A DNA stretch of 64,000 bases, from positions 1-64,000 of the forward strand of contig NZ_JAAIJQ010000026.1 in assembly GCF_010820565.1 (NCBI RefSeq). Reading direction: 5' to 3'. A program made the position numbers and the translations under genes. Below the pieces are notes generated by a model. That model made no database searches and was not told the DNA's origin. It saw only the letters and a program-made list of their open reading frames with translations. This document shows, piece after piece, positions 9,874 to 17,898 of this stretch. The first letter of the stretch is position 1, and the number at the start of each line of letters is the position of its first letter. The stretch comes from Thiorhodococcus minor. GTDB lineage: Bacteria > Pseudomonadota > Gammaproteobacteria > Chromatiales > Chromatiaceae.

Positions 9874-10179
9874 ATGCACAACCCCGCACAGAACGACGCG
9901 TCCCCCGATCAAGCCACCCCTTTCGTGCTGACCGATCACGCCAGCCTGCGCATGAGCCAGCGCGGTATCCGCCGGGATCAACTTGCCGCGGTACTCCGTT
10001 TCGGCCGCTGCCGGCATACGCGCGGCGCCCGGTATTTCTTCGTCGGGCGCAAGGAGATCCGTCGCTATGCAGGTCAGGGTCTCGACCTGCGTCCGCTGGA
10101 AAATCTGCAGGTGCTGATGGCCCCGCGCAGCGATGCCGTTATCACCGTCTATCGGAACGCGCGCCCGCCGCGTAACTGA
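9874..10179 (+). CDS. DUF4258-like small protein, first gene of island A operon
   Basis: A 101-residue protein with the pattern FVLTDHASLRMSQRGI, an HxxxRxxxRGI box typical of DUF4258, followed by a GxxR..FVGR core and a YRN near the end. Several DUF4258 relatives are grouped with small RNase-toxin folds of the RelE/EndoU kind, so an RNA-directed role is possible but unproven. It is the gene closest to the candidate sigma54 promoter and precedes the vWA gene by 57 bases. The start ATG 9874 has a GGAG-like ribosome site (about 9859). Confidence 0.65.
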   Translation: MHNPAQNDASPDQATPFVLTDHASLRMSQRGIRRDQLAAVLRFGRCRHTRGARYFFVGRKEIRRYAGQGLDLRPLENLQVLMAPRSDAVITVYRNARPPRN

Positions 10180-10236
10180 GTCGCGACCGGTCCGCCCGGT
10201 TATCTGCAAGACGCCAACATTCAAGGAGCTATTGGC

Positions 10237-10920
10237 ATGCCCATCAAAGACTTCGCCGTAAAGGCCGCCCGCCCGCTGCCCGTGATCATCCTCGCCGATA
10301 CCAGCGGCAGCATGGGCGTCGACGGCAAGATCGAGGCCCTGAACCAGTCCCTGCGCGACATGGTCAAGAGCTTTGGTGCCGAGAGCCGTCTACGCGGCGA
10401 GATCCACCTCGGCGTGATCACCTTCGGCGGCAAAGCGGCCGCCCACCTGCCGCTGACGCCGGCGCACCAGATCCAGGAGATCCAGGAATTCGTCGCCGGC
10501 GGCGGCACACCAATGGGAGCGGCCATGGAGATTGCCCGCGAGCTGGTGGAAGACCGCGAGCTGATACCCTCGCGCGCTTATCGCCCGGTCCTGGTCCTGG
10601 TCTCTGACGGCCATCCGACCGACGACTGGGAGGGCCCGTTCCAGGCACTGCTCGCCAGTGAGCGAGCGGCAAAGGCGACCCGGATCGCGCTTGCCATCGG
10701 CAACGACGCCGACGAGGCCATGCTCACCGAGTTCGCCAACGACTTGGAGGCGCCGCTGTTTCACGCCGACAACGCGGCCGAGATCGTGCGCTTCTTCCGC
10801 GCCGTCACGATGAGCGTGGCCGCGCGCTCGCAGAGTGGCGGCGACACGCAGCCGCTGAAGCTTGACTACCGTCGTGTCGCTGACGATGAGGACGATCCGC
10901 TCGCCGATTTCTTCAACTGA
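10237..10920 (+). CDS. terY: TerY-like von Willebrand factor A protein
   Basis: A 227-residue single vWA domain. The metal-ion-dependent adhesion site is complete: DTSGSMG (residues 21-27), the threonine in GGGTPMG and the aspartate in VSDGHPTDD. A strong AAGGAG site precedes ATG 10237. The stop overlaps the PP2C start (TGATG). The adjacent vWA, PP2C and kinase genes form the TerY-phosphorylation triad known from tellurium-resistance-type and antiphage loci. In that family the vWA protein is thought to be the scaffold or substrate for the phosphorylation switch. Confidence 0.88.
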   Translation: MPIKDFAVKAARPLPVIILADTSGSMGVDGKIEALNQSLRDMVKSFGAESRLRGEIHLGVITFGGKAAAHLPLTPAHQIQEIQEFVAGGGTPMGAAMEIARELVEDRELIPSRAYRPVLVLVSDGHPTDDWEGPFQALLASERAAKATRIALAIGNDADEAMLTEFANDLEAPLFHADNAAEIVRFFRAVTMSVAARSQSGGDTQPLKLDYRRVADDEDDPLADFFN

Positions 10921-11618
10921 TGGGAGTTCGCCTGCGTGCCGCCTCGGTGCGCGGTCCTGCGCACACCGAGACCGGTGTGCCGAACCAGGACGCTGTTCTG
11001 ATCCGGCAGGGCCGCTGGGGCTGGCTGGCGGCGGTCAGCGATGGTATGGGCTCGCGCCCCCGTGCAGACATCGGCGCGCGCACCCTGTGCAAAGCAGCGC
11101 TCGACAGCGTGCGAGAACTGCATTTCGACTGCACCGACCGGGCCTGGGTCGAAACGCTCGAGTGCAATTGGCTCGAGCGACTGGGCGTGCTGCGGATCGC
11201 GGCCAAGGATGCCGTCGCTACCTGTCTTCTGGCCTGGGGCCTGCCGGATAGCCGCTTCCGGCTGGCGCAGCTGGGCGACGGGCTGATCCTGGGCCATCCG
11301 GCGCCGGCCCGCGGACTACTCAGTCGGGACGGCGGCTCTTTTGGAAACCTGACACGAGGGCTCGGGCTGTCCTGGCGTCTCGAGGACTGGCGCTTCGACA
11401 GCGGTCAGCTCCTCGCCCCCGGCGACGCATTGGTCCTGATGACCGATGGCATCGCCGATGACCTCGGCAGCACGGACGGACTAGTGAGCATGCTGGCTCG
11501 GGAGCTGCGCAATCGCGGCGCTCGATCCGCGCGTGCTGCACTGACCCGGGACCTGACCGACTGGCCCACGGCGCACCACAGCGATGACAAGACCGTCGCC
11601 ATCATCTATCGAGTCTGA
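10920..11618 (+). CDS. PP2C-family serine/threonine phosphatase of the TerY triad
   Basis: A 232-residue PP2C phosphatase. The metal-binding acidic residues are recognisable in PNQDAVLI, SDGMGS, the LGDG box, MTDGIADD and HSDDKTVAII, in the normal order. The usual DGMGG reads DGMGS, a small deviation. The start overlaps the vWA stop by one base and the kinase follows after 13 bases, so the three are co-translated. It presumably reverses phosphorylation by the kinase encoded next. Confidence 0.88.
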   Translation: MGVRLRAASVRGPAHTETGVPNQDAVLIRQGRWGWLAAVSDGMGSRPRADIGARTLCKAALDSVRELHFDCTDRAWVETLECNWLERLGVLRIAAKDAVATCLLAWGLPDSRFRLAQLGDGLILGHPAPARGLLSRDGGSFGNLTRGLGLSWRLEDWRFDSGQLLAPGDALVLMTDGIADDLGSTDGLVSMLARELRNRGARSARAALTRDLTDWPTAHHSDDKTVAIIYRV

Positions 11619-11631
11619 GGGAAAGGGAGCG

Positions 11632-13035
11632 ATGACGGACAACGCAGGGAGATCGAAAACACCGCCCAAACGGCGCGTCGTTCAGGATCAGCAGGGGATC
11701 GAGTATCAGCTGAGGGACAAGCTCGGAGAGGGCGGACAAGGCGTCGTCTGCACGACGGACCGCGACAACGTGCTGATCAAGCTGTTCACGGGCCGAGATG
11801 CGGAGCAGCGTCGACACTGGGTCAATCGCCTGAACTGGGTGCTCAATCAAGAGCTCGATGGACTGCGCATCGCCCGGCCCCGGGCGCTGATCGAGCGCCC
11901 CTATCCAGGCTATGTCATGGAGCTGATGGATGGCCTGGAAAGCCTGCAAGCGAGCCTGGACAGCAGCCGCGCGGCACTGCAGGACGGCACGGGCCTTTCC
12001 GGCTACCTCGCCACTGGAGGCCTGCGTCGGCGTCTGGCACTGTTGCGCGAGCTGGCAACGACGCTCGCCGGGCTGCACGCGCGCGGTCTTGCCTACGGGG
12101 ATCTGTCGCCCGCGAATGTGTTCGTGTCCAAGAGCATCGAGCACTGTCAGGTCTGGCTCATCGACTGCGACAACCTGTGCGCGACCGAGCGGCTCGGGCA
12201 CGGCCATCTGTACACGCCAGACTATGGCGCGCCCGAAGTCGTCCGTGGCGAGCGCGGTGTCAACAGCCTCACCGATGCCTGGTCCTTCGCCGTGTTGGCG
12301 TTCGAAATGCTGACTCATGGCCATCCTCTCAAGGGAGAGGCCGTCCTCGACGCCGAGCCCGAAGAGGAAGCGCATGCACTGCGTGGCGAGCTGCCCTGGG
12401 TGCATCACCCGGATGACACCTCGAACCAGGCTTGCGAAGGCCTGCCGCTGGAGCTGGTCGCGACGCCGAGGCTCCAGGCGCTGTTCGAGGACTGCTTCAA
12501 TGCCGGCCGCGACAACCCGCTGGCCCGGCCCAGCCTGGCGGCGTGGGCCGACGCCCTGGAGGCGGCCTGGGCGCTGATGCTCGACTGCACCGCGGCGGAC
12601 TGCCGCAGCAGCTTCTATTGGAACGAGGCGCGCCAGTGTCCGTTCTGCGACCAGGCGGCTGCCGACGGACTGCTGCTAGCCCACGCCTGGTACAGCGACG
12701 CGTCCCCCGAGGAGCCGCATCTGGATACCGGCGACCGCCTGGCGTTGGCGCTCGAGCGGCCCGTCGCACTGCACCTCGCCCCGGTGGGCATGCGTGGCTA
12801 CAGCGAGGCGCCGCTGGTCTGCGAAGTCCGGCTGGACAAGGCGGGTCTCCACCTGACGCCGAAGGGTGAGGGAGAACTGACTTTGGTGCGCATCGAGGAC
12901 GGCAAGACCTTTCCTATTACCCAACCCCAGACCCTGTCCGCCAAGGCCGACAGGCGCCGCGGTGCCGCGGCGGGTCTGCTACTAGCGCATCCCGACGAGC
13001 CGCGACTACGTCCGTTCTGGCGTTTCACTTGGTAG
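11632..13035 (+). CDS. Protein kinase of the TerY triad with C-terminal zinc-finger region
   Basis: A 467-residue protein kinase. The glycine loop is LGEGGQGVV, the ATP lysine is in VLIKLF, the catalytic loop is YGDLSPANV (aspartate kept, HRD histidine lost) and the DFG motif is replaced by DCD in LIDCDN. An APE-like YGAPEV follows. After the kinase domain a cysteine set (DCTAADC ... CPFC, about residues 318-343) suggests a small zinc-binding module, then a beta-rich tail. ATG 11632 has a GGGAG site and avoids overlap with the PP2C gene. It forms a phosphorylation switch with the adjacent PP2C and vWA proteins. Confidence 0.85.
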   Translation: MTDNAGRSKTPPKRRVVQDQQGIEYQLRDKLGEGGQGVVCTTDRDNVLIKLFTGRDAEQRRHWVNRLNWVLNQELDGLRIARPRALIERPYPGYVMELMDGLESLQASLDSSRAALQDGTGLSGYLATGGLRRRLALLRELATTLAGLHARGLAYGDLSPANVFVSKSIEHCQVWLIDCDNLCATERLGHGHLYTPDYGAPEVVRGERGVNSLTDAWSFAVLAFEMLTHGHPLKGEAVLDAEPEEEAHALRGELPWVHHPDDTSNQACEGLPLELVATPRLQALFEDCFNAGRDNPLARPSLAAWADALEAAWALMLDCTAADCRSSFYWNEARQCPFCDQAAADGLLLAHAWYSDASPEEPHLDTGDRLALALERPVALHLAPVGMRGYSEAPLVCEVRLDKAGLHLTPKGEGELTLVRIEDGKTFPITQPQTLSAKADRRRGAAAGLLLAHPDEPRLRPFWRFTW

Positions 13036-13046
13036 AGGGGCACGCA

Positions 13047-16000
13047 ATGGAATTGATCGACTGCAAGGCCCTGGAGCCGGAGATCGTCACGCTGCGGGCG
13101 CTGGAGGCGCCGCCGAGTCCCTGGCGCACCAACCGCGAGGCCCAGCTCATCACCGACAACGCCCAGCGTCTACTGTGTCAAGACGATCGCGTTGTGCCGG
13201 TCGAGTATGTCGACCGCGGCGATGTGCTGCGCTATGACGCCGGCCACTGCCTTTGGTGCCTGATCGACAGCACGGACGACCGGCTGCGCCTACGCGTGCT
13301 GCGCTGCCGGGGCGCCTTGGCGCTGGACCTGCAGGTCGGTGTCGACGATCGCCTGGTGGATCAGCTGCACAAGCAGCGGCGGATAAAGGAGCCGACGGCC
13401 GACGCTGCCCGCGCCTGGGTGGAGGACGAACTGCTGCTGGTGTCCACGGTCGGACTCGCCGGCACGCGGGCCTTGGCCCGCGCCGACAACACCGGTACCC
13501 GCCTGACGTTGGTAGGCCGTCGCCACGAGGCCGATCTGCGCGAGCGCGACGGGCGCTGGATCATCGTGCGCCTCGCTCCGGCGCGACAGCATGATAGTGA
13601 GCTGACGCTGCTGCACGGTGCCCTTGCGATCGTCGATGCCAGTACCGCCGCGGTCCTGCGCTCGCCGGCCCAGCGTCAGCAGTTCCAGGAGTATCTCGAT
13701 GCCCATGGCGACTACGTGGAGCTGTGGCGCCGCTACGCCGTCATCGAATGGGGTCAGGCCACGGAAGCGGGACGAATGCTCAGCGTGCTGCGCTACCAAG
13801 ACCGCGAGCCTTGCGGGGAAGAACAGCTGCGGTGGCGCTACGCGGTTGACCCGGAACAGGCCCGCGCCTTTATGGAGCGCTGGGAGGCGCTGGCCCGCGA
13901 TAGCAAGTTGCCGGACCTGGCCATCGAAGCCTGCGCCGAACCGCCCGCCTGGATGCTGGACGCCGAGCAAACCAAGGGCATCGATAGCGGCCGTCCAGTC
14001 GTGGGCGAGCGCCCGGTGCTGCAAGACGGTTGGCTCATCCTCAGCTATGACCCCAACCGCGAGCACGAGGCTCCGCCACCGAGCGGTCTTCTGTGCCTGT
14101 CGATTCATGGCCAGCGCAAGGCCCACGAACGTCGCCAACAGGCCCTAGAGCGGATCCGCAGCAGCGCTAACCCCATGCCGCAGCTACGCCTTCTGCTGGA
14201 AGGCCAGCCGGTGCCCACCCGTACCGACTGGCGCCGAGAGAAGGCCCTGAGCCGACAGGCCCGCGCCGCCTTTCATGGCGAGCCCACCGACATGCAGACG
14301 CGCGCCTTGGACTTAGCGCTGAACACGCCGGACATTGCGGTCATCATCGGTCCGCCCGGGACCGGCAAGACCCAAGTCATCTCCGCCCTGCAGCGGCGCC
14401 TCGCCGAGGTCTACCCCGATCCGCGCTCCATCCAATACCAACTGCTGATCACGAGCTTTCAGCACGACGCCGTGGACAACGCACTGGGCCGCATTGAGGT
14501 TTTCGGCCTGCCGGGGTTACGCGTGGGCGGTCGCCGCCGCGACGCCGAGAGCCCCGACAACGATCGGCTCTCGGGTTGGCGCGAGACGCGGCTCGCGGAG
14601 CTTGCCCCAAGGCTAGACGCCGCCATCGCTGCGGAACCGGTTTTCGCCGCATTGCAGGGCTTGCGCGATGCGACGACCCGGCTACGTATCCAGCCGCTGA
14701 CGCCCGAGGAGCGCGCCGAACTGGCGCGCGAGATCGACGCCAGGCTGCAAGACCTCGCCGAAACGCATCGCCTCCGGCCGACCACCGCCACCGAGCAGCA
14801 TTGGCGCGATTGGCTGACCGCTCGCCAGCCGGAGCCTGCGATCGCCAGCACGCGCGGACCGACGCGCCGACTGTGGCGGCAAGCCATCTGGTCGCTGCGC
14901 ACGAGCACCAGCGCCTTCGCCGACGACGGTGCCGCACAGTGTTTGAGACTGCTGGACCTGGCCGACCGCCGCGACCAGGACCTACCCGATGGGGACCGCA
15001 CTTTGCTTGAGGCGCTGGCGATGACGCCCGTTCCGTCCGACCGACAGCTGGCGGATCTCGCGGCGCTGCGCGAGCGCCTGCTGACTGCGAGCCGCCCGGA
15101 TCTACGGCCCCCCGTGCTTCGCAATGTCCTGGACACGGAGGGCTGCCGTTTGCTTGACATCCTGCTCGGCGAGCTGGACGCGCACCTGAAGCGGCGCCCG
15201 GAGTGGGCTCGACTCGCGATCATCAGCGATTATCTCGACGACCTCAGGCTCGACCCGACGCGCATTGAGCAAGCCGTGCGCGCCTATACGACGGTGCTCG
15301 GCGCCACCTGCCAGCAAGCGGCGGCCGAGCCCATGCGCGGTCTGCTCAGCCTGGATCCCAAGGATGGCATCAGCTTCGACACTGTGGTCATCGACGAGGC
15401 CGCCCGGGCGACGCCGCTCGACCTACTGATCCCGATGGCCATGGGCCGCCGCCGCATCGTGCTGGTCGGCGACCACCGCCAGCTGCCGCACCTGCTCGAC
15501 CCGGACACCGAAAAGTCCCTGGAAGAGGCCGGTGAACTGACACAAGCTGAAACGAAGGCCTTGGAAGATAGCCTGTTCGAACGGCTGGTCCTGCGGCTGC
15601 GCCGCCTGGCGGAGGAGCATCCCGGACAGCCCAAGCGGGTGGTCATGCTCGACACCCAGTTCCGCATGCACCCGGTCCTCGGAGACTTCGTCAGCCGCAC
15701 CTTCTATGAGGCGGTGGGCGAGCCGGCGATCCGATCGGGTCGCCCGGCAACGGACTTCGGCCATCCGATGCCGGACCTCGAGGGCCGTGTCTGTGCCTGG
15801 ATCGATGTGCCCGCCCACGGCCGCGATGACCGCGACCGTCGCCTGCCTGCCGGCAGCCGCATCCGCGCCGCCGAGGCGCAGCGCGCCGCCCGCGAGGCCA
15901 GTCGCATCCTCGACGCCTGTCCGGACTTGAGCCTCGGCGTCATCACCTTCTACGCCGCCCAGCGCGACCTGATCCTGGAGCACATGGGTGACCACGCGCT

Positions 16001-16364
16001 CGCCGAACGGCATGAGGGTCGCTGGCGGGTCCGGCCCGAGTGGGCGCGCGACGATCGCGGTGCCGAACGGCTGCTGGTCGGCACCGTCGACGCCTTCCAG
16101 GGCAAGGAGTTCGACATCGTGCTGTTGTCCATCGTGCGCACCGACGCCCCGCTGCGGGGTGAGGATCGGGAGCTGGCCCTAACCCGCAAGTACGGCTTCC
16201 TGCGCGTGCCGAACCGGATGAACGTGGCCATGAGTCGCCAGCGGCGGCTGCTAATCGCCATCGGCGACATCGCGCTGGCCCGCGCACCTGAGACCGCCGA
16301 GGCCGCCCCGGGCCTGGCTGCATTCCTAGATCTTTGCGAGGGGGCGCATGGCCGTGTTCTCTGA
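13047..16364 (+). CDS. SF1 helicase, Upf1/Dna2-like
   Basis: A 1105-residue protein. The N-terminal 390 residues have no motif I recognise. The helicase core starts at about residue 410: Walker A VIIGPPGTGKTQVIS, motif II VVIDEAARATPLDLL, motif III VLVGDHRQLPHLL, motif V GTVDAFQGKEFDIV and motif VI MNVAMSRQRRLLI. These are the signatures of the Upf1/Dna2-like branch of superfamily 1 helicases. Helicases of this type accompany many defence systems, including some TerY-triad loci. It starts 11 bases after the kinase stop and overlaps the next gene by 17 bases. Confidence 0.87.
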   Translation: MELIDCKALEPEIVTLRALEAPPSPWRTNREAQLITDNAQRLLCQDDRVVPVEYVDRGDVLRYDAGHCLWCLIDSTDDRLRLRVLRCRGALALDLQVGVDDRLVDQLHKQRRIKEPTADAARAWVEDELLLVSTVGLAGTRALARADNTGTRLTLVGRRHEADLRERDGRWIIVRLAPARQHDSELTLLHGALAIVDASTAAVLRSPAQRQQFQEYLDAHGDYVELWRRYAVIEWGQATEAGRMLSVLRYQDREPCGEEQLRWRYAVDPEQARAFMERWEALARDSKLPDLAIEACAEPPAWMLDAEQTKGIDSGRPVVGERPVLQDGWLILSYDPNREHEAPPPSGLLCLSIHGQRKAHERRQQALERIRSSANPMPQLRLLLEGQPVPTRTDWRREKALSRQARAAFHGEPTDMQTRALDLALNTPDIAVIIGPPGTGKTQVISALQRRLAEVYPDPRSIQYQLLITSFQHDAVDNALGRIEVFGLPGLRVGGRRRDAESPDNDRLSGWRETRLAELAPRLDAAIAAEPVFAALQGLRDATTRLRIQPLTPEERAELAREIDARLQDLAETHRLRPTTATEQHWRDWLTARQPEPAIASTRGPTRRLWRQAIWSLRTSTSAFADDGAAQCLRLLDLADRRDQDLPDGDRTLLEALAMTPVPSDRQLADLAALRERLLTASRPDLRPPVLRNVLDTEGCRLLDILLGELDAHLKRRPEWARLAIISDYLDDLRLDPTRIEQAVRAYTTVLGATCQQAAAEPMRGLLSLDPKDGISFDTVVIDEAARATPLDLLIPMAMGRRRIVLVGDHRQLPHLLDPDTEKSLEEAGELTQAETKALEDSLFERLVLRLRRLAEEHPGQPKRVVMLDTQFRMHPVLGDFVSRTFYEAVGEPAIRSGRPATDFGHPMPDLEGRVCAWIDVPAHGRDDRDRRLPAGSRIRAAEAQRAAREASRILDACPDLSLGVITFYAAQRDLILEHMGDHALAERHEGRWRVRPEWARDDRGAERLLVGTVDAFQGKEFDIVLLSIVRTDAPLRGEDRELALTRKYGFLRVPNRMNVAMSRQRRLLIAIGDIALARAPETAEAAPGLAAFLDLCEGAHGRVL

Positions 16365-17898
16365 TCTGTATTTGGACTATCAGCAAGAGCACTGGGACAC
16401 CCAGTTGCTCTGGCCCGTCTGGGTCTGGACACTCCATGTGCCCGAGCGCCGTCGCGACGGTCTCAATGTGCTCGCCTTTACCGTGCTGCGGTTGCACGCC
16501 GCAGGCTGCGATGACCCAGGCTGGATCGCCGATCACCTAGGCGTCGACGGAGAGCTGATCCGTTACATCGTCGGTGCCGAGCTGATCGCCAACGGCCTGC
16601 TGGATCAGAAAAGGCGCCTCACCGAGCTGGGCACCAAGCAATTGAAGCGCTCCGGTGAAGGCAGCTTGCAACAGCGCGCCGCGCTACTGTTCCAGAGCGC
16701 CGAGAGCAGCACTCTGTGGCCACGCCAGCAAGGCGCGCTGCGGGAGATCGAGCCCATCGACCTCGGCGCCCGCTATCCGAGCTTCCTCGCCGATCGTGAC
16801 TCAGGCCAGACACTGTCACCTTTCGTATTGTCTCCTGCAAACCGCGACTTACCGCCGCGACCGAGCATCGCCGAGTTCCGCGACGCACTGCGCAAGGACC
16901 GCATCGCGCGCCGTCATCAGCGGCTGCGCGCTAGCGGTGGCCGCGATCCCGATGACCTGCCGAGCGACGGCATCGAGCTGATCGACCTGCGCCCACGCCC
17001 CGCCTGGGTGCTGTGCCGGGTCTACAAAGGCCCGACCGACGAGCATCCCTGGCTGGTCAGCGACCCCCTCGGTCAGGCGCGGGCTGCCAATTGGATGCGC
17101 AAAGAGGTCTTCGAGGCGAGCCGGCGTGTGCCGGCCTTGGCCAGGCGCCTCGGCGGACTGCTGGGTGAGACGGAGGAGAAGGAAGACTGGGAGACCTACC
17201 GCCGGCGTGAGGACGAGCAGGTCCGTTTCGAGGTCTTCGAGCGCTTTCCCGCGGCCGATCGGATACCGGGCCTAGAGGACCGGCTCGTCGAACTGTTGCG
17301 GGTGCGCGCCACCGTCGCGGCGGCCGGCAGCTACAAGCGCGCCGAGGAGGTCGGCAACCTGATCATCCAGTCCCAGCGCACGTTGGAGCAGTGTTTTCTC
17401 TGGCTGTTGAAGCGCTGGCCCCTGGGGCGGCCGGGTGACCGTCTCAGTCGGCAGATGCGGGCCGCGGATCTGCAACAGGCGCTGGGCTGTGCGGTGCCTG
17501 CGTTATCAAAGCGCTTCATCGAGGGCATGCGCGTGCAGCCGAGCAAGGTCTACGGAGCGCTAAGACATGGCACAGGCTCGCTGCGCCAGTACTTGGCTGG
17601 GGTGCTGCTGTCGCTGCTCGACCATCCACGGCATCCGTTTGGCCAGGTCGCACCGGATGAGGACCTCATGCTGCGACTGTTGGTCCTATCGCAAGACCGC
17701 GATGCCGCTGGCCATGGCGGTAACCAGCACACCGATCCACCGGACCGCCAGCTCGCCCTGCGGCATGCCGACACCGCCCTGGACATTGTTGAACGACTGA
17801 TCGAAGGAATACTGGAAGATGGCCAAGAAGAGACGCGTTCGGAACGGAGGCAACCAACCGAATCACAACAAGCTGCCGGAGCAAATCGGGCGTCTTGA
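16348..17898 (+). CDS. Unknown protein with winged-helix start and HEPN-like end
   Basis: A 516-residue protein with no family I recognise. Residues 30-100 look like a winged helix (VLRLHAAGCDDPGWIADHL, then IRYIVGAELIANGLLD). The C-terminal 150 residues are all-alpha and contain RDAAGH, an R-x4-H signature as in HEPN ribonucleases, placed late in a helix bundle as expected. If the HEPN reading holds, this would be the RNA-cutting effector of the island. The start overlaps the helicase and the end overlaps the AAA gene, so it is part of one translational unit. Confidence 0.6.
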   Translation: MAVFSDLYLDYQQEHWDTQLLWPVWVWTLHVPERRRDGLNVLAFTVLRLHAAGCDDPGWIADHLGVDGELIRYIVGAELIANGLLDQKRRLTELGTKQLKRSGEGSLQQRAALLFQSAESSTLWPRQQGALREIEPIDLGARYPSFLADRDSGQTLSPFVLSPANRDLPPRPSIAEFRDALRKDRIARRHQRLRASGGRDPDDLPSDGIELIDLRPRPAWVLCRVYKGPTDEHPWLVSDPLGQARAANWMRKEVFEASRRVPALARRLGGLLGETEEKEDWETYRRREDEQVRFEVFERFPAADRIPGLEDRLVELLRVRATVAAAGSYKRAEEVGNLIIQSQRTLEQCFLWLLKRWPLGRPGDRLSRQMRAADLQQALGCAVPALSKRFIEGMRVQPSKVYGALRHGTGSLRQYLAGVLLSLLDHPRHPFGQVAPDEDLMLRLLVLSQDRDAAGHGGNQHTDPPDRQLALRHADTALDIVERLIEGILEDGQEETRSERRQPTESQQAAGANRAS

